Below, piece after piece: positions 18,413-28,294 of a stretch of 60,676 nucleotides of DNA (its first letter is position 1; each line of letters starts with the position of its first letter). Source of the DNA: an uncultured Prevotella sp. (GTDB taxonomy: Bacteria > Bacteroidota > Bacteroidia > Bacteroidales > Bacteroidaceae); the NCBI GenBank assembly GCA_945869265.1, contig CAMBOI010000017.1, positions 1 through 60,676 of the forward strand, in the 5' to 3' direction. Made by a program: the position numbers and the translations under genes. Under the pieces are notes generated by a model that was not told the DNA's origin, searched no databases, and saw nothing but the letters and a program-made list of their open reading frames with translations.

Positions 18413-19051
18413 TCACTGTCCCACTGCCACTTTGGCATGTCTGATCACCTTGTCATTGAGTTTATATCCCTTCTGCACGCAGTCGAGCACCTTGCCTTTC
18501 TTGTCGTCACCCATTCCAGGCACCATGGCGATAGCCTCGTGCACGTCGGTGTCGAAATCGGCATCAGCAGTTTCGATTTCCTTTACGCCAATGCTTTCAA
18601 GCACTTTCTGGAACTTGGTGTATATCAGCGACATACCCTCACGAAGCACATTCAGGTCTTCGGTCTTCTCACCGTTGGCGATAGCCCTTTCCATATCGTC
18701 GAGTATAGGCAATACGGCGGCAATGGCCTTCTCGCTACCGTTGAGAATCAGTTCGGCCTTCTCCTTGAGAGTGCGCTTGCGATAGTTGTCAAATTCTGCC
18801 ACCGAACGCAAGTATTTGTCTTTCAGCTCATCTATTTGCTGCTGGGCTTCTTCGAGAGGGGATTTTTCATTGCTATTCTCCTCACCGTATTCTCCGGATT
18901 TTTCGGAGTTATCTGAATTATCGTCGGCATCAGCCGTATCTGTGGCTTCAGTTGCTTGTTCGGCAGCTTGCTCTTCCACGTTCTCATTCATGTCAGTCAT
19001 GTTGTCCTGACATTCTTTCTGTTCATCGATATTAATGTCTTTCTTGTTCAT
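18413..19051 (-). CDS. grpE: Nucleotide exchange factor GrpE
   Basis: Releases ADP from DnaK in the DnaK-DnaJ-GrpE cycle. The acidic low-complexity N-terminus (about 1-70, rich in Glu/Asp/Ala) is followed by a long coiled coil (LEEAQQQIDELKDKYLRSVA), then the GrpE core with FDNYRKRTLKEKAEL, and the beta-domain ending KGYKLNDKVIRHAKVAVG. I chose the ATG at 19051 (MNKKDINIDEQ), giving 212 aa. A longer frame to 19090 would need a TTG start and adds a basic stretch unlike GrpE. It lies between the ABC-F gene and dnaJ and appears to be expressed from the ABC-F promoter. Confidence 0.95.
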   Translation of the reverse strand: MNKKDINIDEQKECQDNMTDMNENVEEQAAEQATEATDTADADDNSDNSEKSGEYGEENSNEKSPLEEAQQQIDELKDKYLRSVAEFDNYRKRTLKEKAELILNGSEKAIAAVLPILDDMERAIANGEKTEDLNVLREGMSLIYTKFQKVLESIGVKEIETADADFDTDVHEAIAMVPGMGDDKKGKVLDCVQKGYKLNDKVIRHAKVAVGQ

Positions 19052-19099
19052 AATCTTCCAAAATTTACGTTTCATAAGCCTTACATACAAAAATCGTGC

Positions 19100-20743
<1,644 letters not shown>

Positions 20744-20757
20744 TTATTTTTCGGGTG

Positions 20758-20789
20758 CAAAGGTACTAATTATTTGCGAGATAGCCAAA
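20758..20789 (-). promoter_or_regulatory. Promoter of the ABC-F, grpE, dnaJ, folC unit
   Basis: Minus-strand TTTG (20786-20789), a 20-nt spacer and TACCTTTG (20758-20765) form a consensus Bacteroidetes promoter, followed by CACCCGAAAAA. Leader of about 30 nt. No heat-shock operator was recognised. Confidence 0.75.
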
Positions 20790-20833
20790 CATTTTCACCT
20801 TATTTTATAAAAACCTCTTGCATCATTTGGTTA

Positions 20834-21247
20834 TTATTCGTATATGGTCGCCACGATTCTGCGTGCTCCTCCATAGTCGCGAAACTCGCATAGATACACG
20901 CCCTGCCAAGTGCCGAGATTCAGTCGTCCGTCTGTTATGGGTATTGTCAGGCTCACCCCGAATAGCGAGCTCTTGGCATGTGCCGGCATGTCGTCAGCCC
21001 CTTCGAACACATGGTCGTAATAAGGCTCATTTTCACGCACGATATGATTCATTATCTTCTCCATGTCCGAACGCACGTCGGGGTCGGCATTCTCGTTTAT
21101 GCTGAGAGCGCACGACGTGTGCTTAACGAATAGGTTGAGCAATCCTGCCTTTGGCAGTGGTTTGGGCAGATTAGACATTATCTCCTGTGTAATGAGATGG
21201 CAGCCTCTGCGTTTGGCCGATAGTGTAAATTCCTTTTGTTGTATCAT
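20834..21247 (-). CDS. YjbQ/UPF0047 family protein
   Basis: Small conserved protein of 137 aa belonging to the UPF0047 (YjbQ) fold. Family members have been reported to have weak thiamine phosphate synthase activity, but the physiological role is unsettled. The family signature is clear: KHTSCALSINENADPDVR (about 48-65), HVFEGADDMPAHAKSSLFG with the conserved His residues, and the C-terminal GTWQGVYLCEFRD. It is a single-gene unit, transcribed away from truA with its own consensus promoter. I assign family membership with confidence and no specific function. Confidence 0.92.
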   Translation of the reverse strand: MIQQKEFTLSAKRRGCHLITQEIMSNLPKPLPKAGLLNLFVKHTSCALSINENADPDVRSDMEKIMNHIVRENEPYYDHVFEGADDMPAHAKSSLFGVSLTIPITDGRLNLGTWQGVYLCEFRDYGGARRIVATIYE

Positions 21248-21313
21248 ATTCTTACTAAATAAATCCGATAATTCTTTGATGTGGAATAGGTATCACATAT
21301 TTTAAAATTTCTG

Positions 21314-21345
21314 CAAAGATAAGATTTTATTTAAAAACCACCAAA
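21314..21345 (-). promoter_or_regulatory. Promoter of the yjbQ-like gene
   Basis: Minus-strand TTTG (21342-21345), 20 nt, TATCTTTG (21314-21321). The leader is about 60 nt. Confidence 0.7.
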
Positions 21346-21392
21346 TTATTTTGTTAATTTTTTCGTACGATTAGAAAAATGTATAGTTTTAC

Positions 21393-21423
21393 TTTGATAT
21401 TTCAACAAAAAACATTATCTTTG
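21393..21423 (+). promoter_or_regulatory. Promoter of truA
   Basis: TTTG (21393-21396), 19 nt, TATCTTTG (21416-21423), about 20 nt before the truA ATG. Confidence 0.7.
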
Positions 21424-21442
21424 CAGCACAAAAGACAAGACA

Positions 21443-22171
21443 ATGAGATATTTCATCACACTAAGTTATGACGGCACGCCATTTCATGGATGGCAGATAC
21501 AACCCAACGGCATTTCCGTGCAGGAGGTGCTGCAGAAGGGATTGTCAACGATTTTGAGTAAGGATATTGAGGTGGTAGGGGCTGGTAGAACCGATACCGG
21601 AGTGCACGCAAGGACAATGGTGGCTCACTTCGACTGCGACCTTCAGCTCGATTGCCCTCAGACGGCTTATAGGCTCAACCGCATCATGCCGCCCACCATC
21701 GCCATAAGAAAAATGGAGAGAGTGAGCGACGATATGCACGCAAGATTCTCGGCCAAGAGCCGAACATACCATTATTATGTGCACACAGAGAAAGACCCCT
21801 TTTTGAGGCATTACTCATATCGCACCCCATACGCCCTCGACTTCGACATGATGAACAAGGCGGCTGAGATACTTATGGAATACGAGGATTTCGGTGCTTT
21901 CTGTAAAAGTAACTCCGATGCCAAGACCACCATATGTCATGTCACTGCCGCACGTTGGCATCAAGTGAGTGAGACGAGTTGGTATTTCGAGATTACCGCC
22001 AACAGGTTTCTGCGCAATATGGTGAGAGCCGTTGTAGGCACTTTGGTAGATGTGGGGCGTGGACGACTGACGCTCGACGGATTCAGGCGAGTGATTGAAG
22101 AGGGGAAGCGCACTGGGGCAGGAGAGTCGATGCCAGGCAATGCGCTGTTTCTTGAGAAGATTGAATATTGA
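21443..22171 (+). CDS. truA: tRNA pseudouridine(38-40) synthase TruA
   Basis: Isomerises uridines 38-40 in the anticodon arm of many tRNAs. The 242-aa length is typical. The start MRYFITLSYDGTPFHGWQ is the standard TruA N-terminus, and the catalytic Asp lies in VVGAGRTDTGVHAR (about 47-60). ARFSAKSRTYHYYV and the C-terminal RFLRNMVRAVVGTLVDVGRG are further TruA marks. It is a single-gene unit with its own promoter, divergent from the yjbQ-like gene and convergent with the ADP-ribosylglycohydrolase gene that follows. The spacer after it contains a large inverted repeat that may serve as terminator for both sides. Confidence 0.97.
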   Translation: MRYFITLSYDGTPFHGWQIQPNGISVQEVLQKGLSTILSKDIEVVGAGRTDTGVHARTMVAHFDCDLQLDCPQTAYRLNRIMPPTIAIRKMERVSDDMHARFSAKSRTYHYYVHTEKDPFLRHYSYRTPYALDFDMMNKAAEILMEYEDFGAFCKSNSDAKTTICHVTAARWHQVSETSWYFEITANRFLRNMVRAVVGTLVDVGRGRLTLDGFRRVIEEGKRTGAGESMPGNALFLEKIEY

Positions 22172-22191
22172 TTTTAACAAAATGTCCTTGC

Positions 22192-22431
22192 TCAGTCTTA
22201 ACTTATGATCAATGTCAGTCTTAACTTATGACCTCCAAGAGGAATGAGTAAGCGTAACCGTAACCCGTAACTGACATTGATTTTCCTTGTGTGGGCGTGC
22301 GCGTATGTACTTATATATATAGTAATTAATTAAATTAATATTAATATATAAAAGACATACATCTGAAAACTGATTTTCAATGTCAGTTACGGGTTACGGT
22401 TACGCTTGCATTGTATTCATTCCCTTTGAGG
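22192..22431. repeat. Tandem-unit inverted repeat element with AT-rich core
   Basis: This convergent spacer holds a 17-bp direct repeat (22192-22208 and 22215-22231, period 23). It also holds a 31-bp perfect inverted repeat, 22250-22280 and 22377-22407, whose arms contain tandem GTAACC-type hexamers/heptamers. Imperfect complementarity continues outward (22232-22247 with 22417-22431). The 96-nt core is AT-rich and roughly palindromic itself (GTATGT and ACATAC near its edges). TCAATGTCAG occurs at 22209-22218 and 22377-22386 and inverted at 22271-22280, so the middle arm can pair either way. No ORF is present. Confidence 0.85.
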
Positions 22432-22440
22432 TAAAGGCAT

Positions 22441-23385
22441 TTAGTCTTCACATGTTTGCCCCAATATATTATATAAACAACGAGTAACATCTTCAAGTTT
22501 ATCCCGATATATTAATCCCTCAACATATTCCGAAGGAATAGATGCAAATCCGTATTTAGCCCCTAGAATAGCACATGCAACTGCCGCATTCGTATCTGCA
22601 TCACCACCGGCATTCACCACCTTAAGCAATCCATCCACAAAAGACGTTGAATGCCAATACGTCCATAGCCCCACGGACAACGTCACAAGAGTATAACCCA
22701 TAAAGTCATCATCCATCAAATTTGCAATGTCATCCTCATTCCATGCCCTCTCAATATATTCGGCAATCCTTTCGTCATACATATACGACCTCGCTATCAT
22801 ACTGCCGTATGTGGGAATCTGTTCACCATATACCAACGCATGAATCAACTCTGACACAATAACACATGCCCCCACACAACGTGGATCATAATGCGTGAGC
22901 TTACATATATTCTCAGCACAACTTGCTATATACTTGGGGAACAATCCCACAACAGAAGTCCTCATCACTCCACCATTGGCGGCAGAATCGCATCTACTCA
23001 TCTCCCATATTCTCTTCGACACCTCTATAGGCTGTTCAACATAGTCTCCTATACTCAGCACCTTATAAGTATTCTCACCTATACCCATCGGGTCGCCCAA
23101 AGCCCACTCCTTGAAATGCCTTGCAATATTCTGCAAGCTCACCCCTTTGTCTTCAATGACAGCCTCAGCAATACACAGCATCATATCCGTATCATCCGTC
23201 CAGTCGCCAATCTCCCATCTCTTTCGGTGTCTGTCTTGAAATATCTGTCCATAATGCTGTATCCCGTTTGGATATTTCCAAGCCATGTCCTCCGTGGTCA
23301 TTCCCTCCGTCCCCAAGCCAAGGGCATCGCCAATGGCTTGACCGAAAATCACGCCTTTGAATTTATCTGTTGATATACTTTCCAT
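22441..23385 (-). CDS. ADP-ribosylglycohydrolase family protein (first copy)
   Basis: ARH/DraG-type hydrolase that removes ADP-ribose from proteins, nucleic acids or small molecules using two Mg ions. In 314 aa, the two metal-binding motifs are intact: DWTDDTDMM (about 61-69) and AGGDADTNAA (about 259-268). The N-terminal FGQAIGDALGLGTEG is the usual family start. No signal or membrane segment is seen. It starts 15 nt after the stop of the dual-nuclease gene, so the two are almost certainly co-translated. Base composition is lower in GC than truA or the arabinose genes. Related enzymes serve as immunity proteins to ADP-ribosyltransferase toxins or as general de-ADP-ribosylases. Which applies here is unknown. 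Confidence 0.92.
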   Translation of the reverse strand: MESISTDKFKGVIFGQAIGDALGLGTEGMTTEDMAWKYPNGIQHYGQIFQDRHRKRWEIGDWTDDTDMMLCIAEAVIEDKGVSLQNIARHFKEWALGDPMGIGENTYKVLSIGDYVEQPIEVSKRIWEMSRCDSAANGGVMRTSVVGLFPKYIASCAENICKLTHYDPRCVGACVIVSELIHALVYGEQIPTYGSMIARSYMYDERIAEYIERAWNEDDIANLMDDDFMGYTLVTLSVGLWTYWHSTSFVDGLLKVVNAGGDADTNAAVACAILGAKYGFASIPSEYVEGLIYRDKLEDVTRCLYNILGQTCED

Positions 23386-23400
23386 GTCTTAACATAAATA

Positions 23401-25536
23401 TTATATACCTTTCATAATTCCTTTTTTACAATCACCTATAATTAATGAAATTGCTTCATCCATATATGGTACTTCTAATTTCTTATAATCATTTTGCAGT
23501 TCACTAAATATGATAAGGTACATTTTTCCAACTTTAATTTTATATTTACTTTCTAATATATATCTATACAAATTTTGTTGCAAACAATAATGCCAGTAAG
23601 GAGTATCATCAATATTTCGATATTTATCCTTGCCTGTTTGCCCAAAGCTATTATGGACGATAGGATTCCCCAAAGAATCAAGGACTTTGTTACTTCGTTT
23701 CCAATCGTAAATGTCAAATAATCCATCTCTACAATGGAGCATATCTATAGTTCCTGCAATTTTGATGTCCTCGTCATAAATAGCCCATTCTGTTCTAAAT
23801 GGCTTAAACATATGTGCCTGAAGGAAAGATTTGAATTGTGAAAACTCACATTTGAGTGACACATCCAAATCTGTCTTTACATATTTGCCATCATAATTAA
23901 AATGATATGAGAGTTGGTATGGCTTTCCAACATAATAATTTTGTATCTGAAGATGCATAAAAGTACCTATTTCTCTCGACATATCACCTTTTTCATCAAA
24001 TTCCTCAAGCACTTGCCCTTGCGGAATATTTCTTTGGTTAGCTTTATATTTTGACCAATAATCAGAGTCAAAAGGATTGAACAAACTTGAAACTATATTA
24101 CTTACAGGTATCAGCTCATCTTCCCCTGCATACAAATAAATATGCTCTTGTGGATAGAATTGTATCCTACTATTTCTTTCCATAAAAATATCATCACCTT
24201 CTCTTACGAAATTTGTGTTGTTTATTGGAAATATAATAGGTTTTACAAGTGCAGAACATTTCTTTTCTTTCTCCGTCTGTTTTATATCCTTCTTTTCAAG
24301 TAGAACTTCATCTGTATGTCCAAACTCATGACGTAAATACCTTTGGCGATATTTGTCAATAGCCAATAGTTTTGATTCAATCTCTGTCCAACGCTTCTGT
24401 TTCGTTGGTAAAGTGGATTTCAAAAGAACATTTGGTAATATTTTTGTCGGATTTAGCTTATTAATTAACTGCGCTATATAAGCAATGCACTGATCCATTT
24501 CGGCAAACACTTGATATTCAGTGAAACGCACTACTATCCACCCTAAATTGTTTAGACGCAGATCTCTTAGCTCATCTCCACATCCAACATAATGCGTAGG
24601 TTTATTTGTAATCGCTGCATAAGGTTCATCAATTTCAATATCAATTCTAATAGAAGGTTTTTCTAAATCTATTACTGCAATGTCAGGTTCGTATGGAAGG
24701 GTATCATCTTTCGGCAATATTCCACAATCACCAACAATCTGTAATTTGTATTTACCTAACTTCTTCAACAACTCAGACTGGAACCTTTCTTCCATAAATC
24801 CTCTACGCCAAACTTTATTTCGGCGGAAGGAAAATACGATGGTTCCTTTGGTCGGGAACTTTGTTGCAACATATTGCCAATCATTACTTTGAACATATGC
24901 TAAAGGACAATCATAATCAACATAGGACAAATCGAAAGCATCTACAAATCCAGCTTTATATTGGGAGTCAAATCTATCTTTAGCATCATTAATTGCTTTA
25001 TTAAGATTTTCGTCGCTATTACCTATTATCTCCCTATCCAATATTTTAATTGTTTCTTTAGCCTTATCAACATCTCCTATGGTTGTAGCATTAATAAGCT
25101 TTTTAACATTATTGTTTATCTGTTGCTTCTTCCTTTCAATTTCTACTTTACGGGCATGTTCTCTTATTTGATTATCTTCCTTTACTATCTCATTCTTTTT
25201 CTTTAATAATTCAGAATTAGATAAACTCGGATATTTCTTAATAAAACTATCGTATCCTTGGGGAAATTTGTTCCTTAACGCAAGAAGTTTACGTGTTATG
25301 AACTTTTTTTCCTCTAAATATAGTTCTTCGTCACTTTTTTGTATTAGATCAAGATGTTTGTTAAGATATTCCTTATTGGGAGATAAAGGTATCATATACT
25401 CTTTTGAGATATGATAAAAGTGTACTCTAATATAAATCAGCCTATCTTGTAAACGACGACAACGCCTTATTTTATAAAGCAAATAGGATATTATTGTTAC
25501 CCCAAAGACAATAGCACAACTTATTATAATAATCAT
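23401..25536 (-). CDS. Membrane-anchored protein with two PD-(D/E)XK-like nuclease domains
   Basis: I do not recognise this 711-aa protein as a named family. Residues 1-22 are one hydrophobic helix followed by Arg/Lys, predicting an N-in or N-out anchor with the rest soluble. Residues about 105-190 are charged and coiled-coil-like. Residues about 240-350 resemble DUF559/Vsr-like restriction-fold domains: Glu249, EPDIAV (283-288), DIEIDEPY (299-306), then RDLRLNNLGWIVVRF (324-338). Residues about 455-700 carry a RecB/Cas4-like set: GTFMH (His528), Glu583, GTID (Asp598), DWK (Lys613) and QQNLYRY (Gln653, Tyr657). All expected catalytic positions are filled in both. It is strongly AT-rich and is followed after 15 nt by an ADP-ribosylglycohydrolase gene. 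Function is unknown; DNA cleavage is inferred. Confidence 0.75.
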   Translation of the reverse strand: MIIIISCAIVFGVTIISYLLYKIRRCRRLQDRLIYIRVHFYHISKEYMIPLSPNKEYLNKHLDLIQKSDEELYLEEKKFITRKLLALRNKFPQGYDSFIKKYPSLSNSELLKKKNEIVKEDNQIREHARKVEIERKKQQINNNVKKLINATTIGDVDKAKETIKILDREIIGNSDENLNKAINDAKDRFDSQYKAGFVDAFDLSYVDYDCPLAYVQSNDWQYVATKFPTKGTIVFSFRRNKVWRRGFMEERFQSELLKKLGKYKLQIVGDCGILPKDDTLPYEPDIAVIDLEKPSIRIDIEIDEPYAAITNKPTHYVGCGDELRDLRLNNLGWIVVRFTEYQVFAEMDQCIAYIAQLINKLNPTKILPNVLLKSTLPTKQKRWTEIESKLLAIDKYRQRYLRHEFGHTDEVLLEKKDIKQTEKEKKCSALVKPIIFPINNTNFVREGDDIFMERNSRIQFYPQEHIYLYAGEDELIPVSNIVSSLFNPFDSDYWSKYKANQRNIPQGQVLEEFDEKGDMSREIGTFMHLQIQNYYVGKPYQLSYHFNYDGKYVKTDLDVSLKCEFSQFKSFLQAHMFKPFRTEWAIYDEDIKIAGTIDMLHCRDGLFDIYDWKRSNKVLDSLGNPIVHNSFGQTGKDKYRNIDDTPYWHYCLQQNLYRYILESKYKIKVGKMYLIIFSELQNDYKKLEVPYMDEAISLIIGDCKKGIMKGI

Positions 25537-25612
25537 ATATTGTCCAAATTTTTAAAAGTAATCCCTATATCAAATTTGTCTTTATATTCTTATGAATTAC
25601 AATTTAGCAAAT

Positions 25613-26023
25613 CTAAAGATTGTTGAAAGTTTGACGGTTGATATAGTCTATAATGTAATCTACAGATACAATATTATTAAGTGCCTCTGAATAAAAACCA
25701 AAGACAAGGGCATATTCTCCACTAACATGAGCAATTACATAATAAGAATCATCAGATGTTTTAAAAGTAACCCTTTTTGCAAAGCCATCGTATTCAACTT
25801 TCTTTTGATACTGAGTTAACTTCTCTTGATCAAAATCGTCTTTATCTAAACTATATGATGTCCTAATAATATATTCATTTTTAGGAGTTTTCCATATTCT
25901 AATAATGGTGTTTTTATCTTTTGGATGATGAGCTTTTAATAATAACACATTTCCATTTGCTGCAAATATGCTTATGCCTACAAACAAGAGTAGACTTGTC
26001 AAGATATATTTTATTCTTTTCAT
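25613..26023 (-). CDS. Small secreted protein of unknown function
   Basis: A 136-aa protein with a clear signal peptide (MKRIKYILTSLLLFVGISIF then AANGN), so the mature part of about 115 aa is exported. The mature sequence is rich in Lys, Tyr and Asp, with no Cys pairs or catalytic motif I can name. A segment KVEYDGFAKRVTFKTSDDSY suggests short beta strands. It lies 18 nt downstream of the 92-aa gene and 76 nt upstream of the dual-nuclease gene on the same strand. AT-rich, like its neighbours. No function assigned. Confidence 0.65.
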   Translation of the reverse strand: MKRIKYILTSLLLFVGISIFAANGNVLLLKAHHPKDKNTIIRIWKTPKNEYIIRTSYSLDKDDFDQEKLTQYQKKVEYDGFAKRVTFKTSDDSYYVIAHVSGEYALVFGFYSEALNNIVSVDYIIDYINRQTFNNL

Positions 26024-26041
26024 AATTTTAATTTTTATACA

Positions 26042-26320
26042 TCAAATAGAACTACTCTTACTTAATTCTATTTCTAAATTTTCTATTAATTTTTTGAAAT
26101 CTTGCTCAAAGAAAGATGTAAAGAACTCACCTTCATATGGTACATAATTATTCAATTCAGGACAAGACTGAAAAATATTCCATACACGATCTACTATTAA
26201 AGCGGTTTGATCCTTATACTTTCTTTTAGCATGAGACTTTGATGTTTTCTCAAAGTACCTTTGTTGTTTATACTCTGTAAATGCCTCTTTTAACAATGGA
26301 TATGCTTCTTCTATTGTCAT
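26042..26320 (-). CDS. Small cytosolic protein of unknown function
   Basis: A 92-aa hydrophilic, largely helical protein without signal or membrane segment. The N-terminal half is basic (KTSKSHAKRKYKDQTALIVD) and the C-terminal half acidic (FFEQDFKKLIENLEIE). The start ATG at 26320 lies 31 nt after the stop of the YD-repeat-like lipoprotein gene, and the stop is 18 nt before the secreted 136-aa protein, so it belongs to the same array. Size and setting would suit an immunity or antitoxin-type protein, but nothing in the sequence proves it. Confidence 0.6.
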   Translation of the reverse strand: MTIEEAYPLLKEAFTEYKQQRYFEKTSKSHAKRKYKDQTALIVDRVWNIFQSCPELNNYVPYEGEFFTSFFEQDFKKLIENLEIELSKSSSI

Positions 26321-26351
26321 AGTGATGTTTGTTATTTTATTATTGATTCAA

Positions 26352-27368
26352 TTAGTAATATGTTATTTCATATCTTTCTGTATTAACTTCTTCCGTATCA
26401 ACAAAAGTCACACAATGGAATATAATATTATTGTGATTGTCGTATTTATATTCATGTTTTTGGTGATGTCCATATGGATCATCACAATATATCAAATCCT
26501 TATTTCTATTAAATTTGAATCTGCGACAAACAGGCTCTTCATCAATACTATATCTAGTATATGTTTGTTCTTCCTCACTTATATAAACCGTCTCATAATA
26601 ACATCTAATTGTTCCAGAACTGTTATATTCAATAGTTCTATAATGCTTATTATTTGCATAATATTCGTATTTATATGCAGACGACAAATTTCCAGCTTCA
26701 TCAAAAAAAATACGCTCTAAGATATCACCATGAGAATTGTATCTAGCAATAGAACTAACATTACCATGTTCGCCAATACTTTTTTCTTCAACAATATTCC
26801 CATTAAGATTGTATTTTACAATAGTATAGTTCCCTGTTGGCGTAGTATCTGATGATTTAACTGTATCTGACAATATATTACCCATTTTATCATATTCATA
26901 TTCATGAAGTTCTTGTAATTTTCGCCCTATTGTATTATACTCATTATATACTTCATGATTATTTATATACGAAGAAATTAAATTATGCTTATCGTCATAT
27001 GTTTTTTCAATTTCTCCTTTACTTCCTTTGTCCTTAAATATTATTTTTATCAAGCATCCATATGCATCATATGAGTACGAACTTGATTCGCTTTCAATAC
27101 CATCTTCAAATTCTACTTTTTTGGTCAAAAAACCATATTCATTATATTGACTAATTTTAGCAATCTCATTGCCATAGTATTTTATTACTTGCTTAACCTT
27201 TCCATGCAGACGAGCTTTTTCTAAATCATTCTTTCCTTTTTTCTCGTATTTGCTAAAAGGAGAATTGCATGATATTATCAATAAAGATAATAAACTAATA
27301 AACACAATGGCAATAGCATCATAAAGCCATACTATCGTGACCTTAGACACTTTACATTTCTTTTCCAT
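26352..27368 (-). CDS. Lipoprotein with YD/RHS-like repeats
   Basis: A 338-aa protein with a hydrophobic N-terminal segment ending in LLSLLIISC (lipobox-like, Cys about 34), so probably a lipoprotein or membrane-tethered. The rest is a run of degenerate repeats of about 20 residues with the pattern YNEYGFLTKKVEF, YDAYGCLIKIIF, YDKMGNILSDTV, YNLNGNIVEEK, YNSHGDILERI, which is the YD (RHS) repeat style of beta-hairpin shells. There is no toxin tip after the repeats; it ends with the repeat-like TERYEITYY. It is co-oriented with the 92-aa gene (31 nt downstream) and the second ADP-ribosylglycohydrolase (82 nt upstream). Possibly a surface sensor or an orphan shell fragment. Confidence 0.7.
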   Translation of the reverse strand: MEKKCKVSKVTIVWLYDAIAIVFISLLSLLIISCNSPFSKYEKKGKNDLEKARLHGKVKQVIKYYGNEIAKISQYNEYGFLTKKVEFEDGIESESSSYSYDAYGCLIKIIFKDKGSKGEIEKTYDDKHNLISSYINNHEVYNEYNTIGRKLQELHEYEYDKMGNILSDTVKSSDTTPTGNYTIVKYNLNGNIVEEKSIGEHGNVSSIARYNSHGDILERIFFDEAGNLSSAYKYEYYANNKHYRTIEYNSSGTIRCYYETVYISEEEQTYTRYSIDEEPVCRRFKFNRNKDLIYCDDPYGHHQKHEYKYDNHNNIIFHCVTFVDTEEVNTERYEITYY

Positions 27369-27450
27369 AACCTCAATAAATTTTTAATATTATGTAAACT
27401 TATCATTATAATTCAGAGTTCGTTTTTAATTCCAAATAACTACAATTGGA

Positions 27451-28260
27451 TTACGAAATCTTAGCTCGTAATGTAAAATCATAAAACGTCTCACTTAAAT
27501 CAAGCATCCATTGGGGCAATTTCTTTCGCGCATTATCCAATAACTTCTCTGGAATTACTCGATAATGAGCATAAGCTATTGGAGCTGCTATTGCAGCAAG
27601 CGTATCAGAATTACCTCCAAGAGATATCGCGAGTTTGAGGCAGTCCACAAAATCCTTGGATTCAAGGAAACTGATAAGTGCAGCTGACACACTTCCTTGG
27701 CATGAAGAGTCAAAATGGTAATTGGGTTTTATCTCTGAATATGACTTGCCACTCCAATCAGGATAATACTTATCAAGAACATGTTTCCTAATATATTCCT
27801 TGTCATGACCATTCATACAATAATGTATGGCTAATGCAGTAGCAACAGCACCTTTAATGCCTTCTGGATGGTCATGAGTTGGCATAGAGGTTTCCTTCGC
27901 TAACTGAATACATTCGTCTTCTGACTTTGCCATAAAGCCGGCTGCTGACACTCTCATTGCACTGCCATTTCCGAAGGAGTGATATGACGGCAGTATGGCG
28001 TCAGCATCCAACCATTGTTTGAACCGACCGCCGTAACCACGATGCCTGTCTGCTTTGCATCTTTCCTTTATTGTCTTTGCCATATCCTTGTGATTCAACA
28101 AGGCATCAGCGCAAGCAAAAGTACATACGGTGTCATCACTATATGTATTTTCATGAAGGAGTAAATCAACGGAATCATAATCCTTTGTCTTGGTTCTCCT
28201 TGATTCGTATGGTTTTCCCGATATATCACCAATTGCAGTACTTAATAGTAAATTTCTCAT
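27451..28260 (-). CDS. ADP-ribosylglycohydrolase family protein (second copy)
   Basis: A shorter (269 aa) ARH-type protein. The first metal motif YSDDTVCTF (about 40-48) is intact. The second reads SLGGNSDTLAAIAAP (about 213-227), with Asn217 where the longer neighbour at 22.4-23.4 kb has Asp262; the second Asp (219) is kept. Catalysis may therefore be altered rather than lost. FGNGSAMRVSAAGF is another typical segment. It is clearly not a recent duplicate of the first copy, since only the motifs match. It lies 34 nt downstream of the 186-aa membrane protein gene. Two unrelated ARH proteins in one array suggest that ADP-ribose chemistry is central to it. Confidence 0.9.
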   Translation of the reverse strand: MRNLLLSTAIGDISGKPYESRRTKTKDYDSVDLLLHENTYSDDTVCTFACADALLNHKDMAKTIKERCKADRHRGYGGRFKQWLDADAILPSYHSFGNGSAMRVSAAGFMAKSEDECIQLAKETSMPTHDHPEGIKGAVATALAIHYCMNGHDKEYIRKHVLDKYYPDWSGKSYSEIKPNYHFDSSCQGSVSAALISFLESKDFVDCLKLAISLGGNSDTLAAIAAPIAYAHYRVIPEKLLDNARKKLPQWMLDLSETFYDFTLRAKIS

Positions 28261-28294
28261 ATTGCAGCTGTTAATTACTCAAAACAATTATATA

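Noticed and set aside
19052..19090. Longer start for grpE
   Set aside because: It would need a TTG codon, and MNKKDIN at 19051 is a normal start.
22192..22431. Insertion sequence or MITE with target duplication
   Set aside because: No transposase and no flanking short duplication were seen; the arms are built of tandem units, unlike typical IS ends.
25537..25612. Separate promoter for the dual-nuclease gene
   Set aside because: No TAnnTTTG with a suitable -33 could be found in the 76-nt gap; read-through from upstream is simpler.
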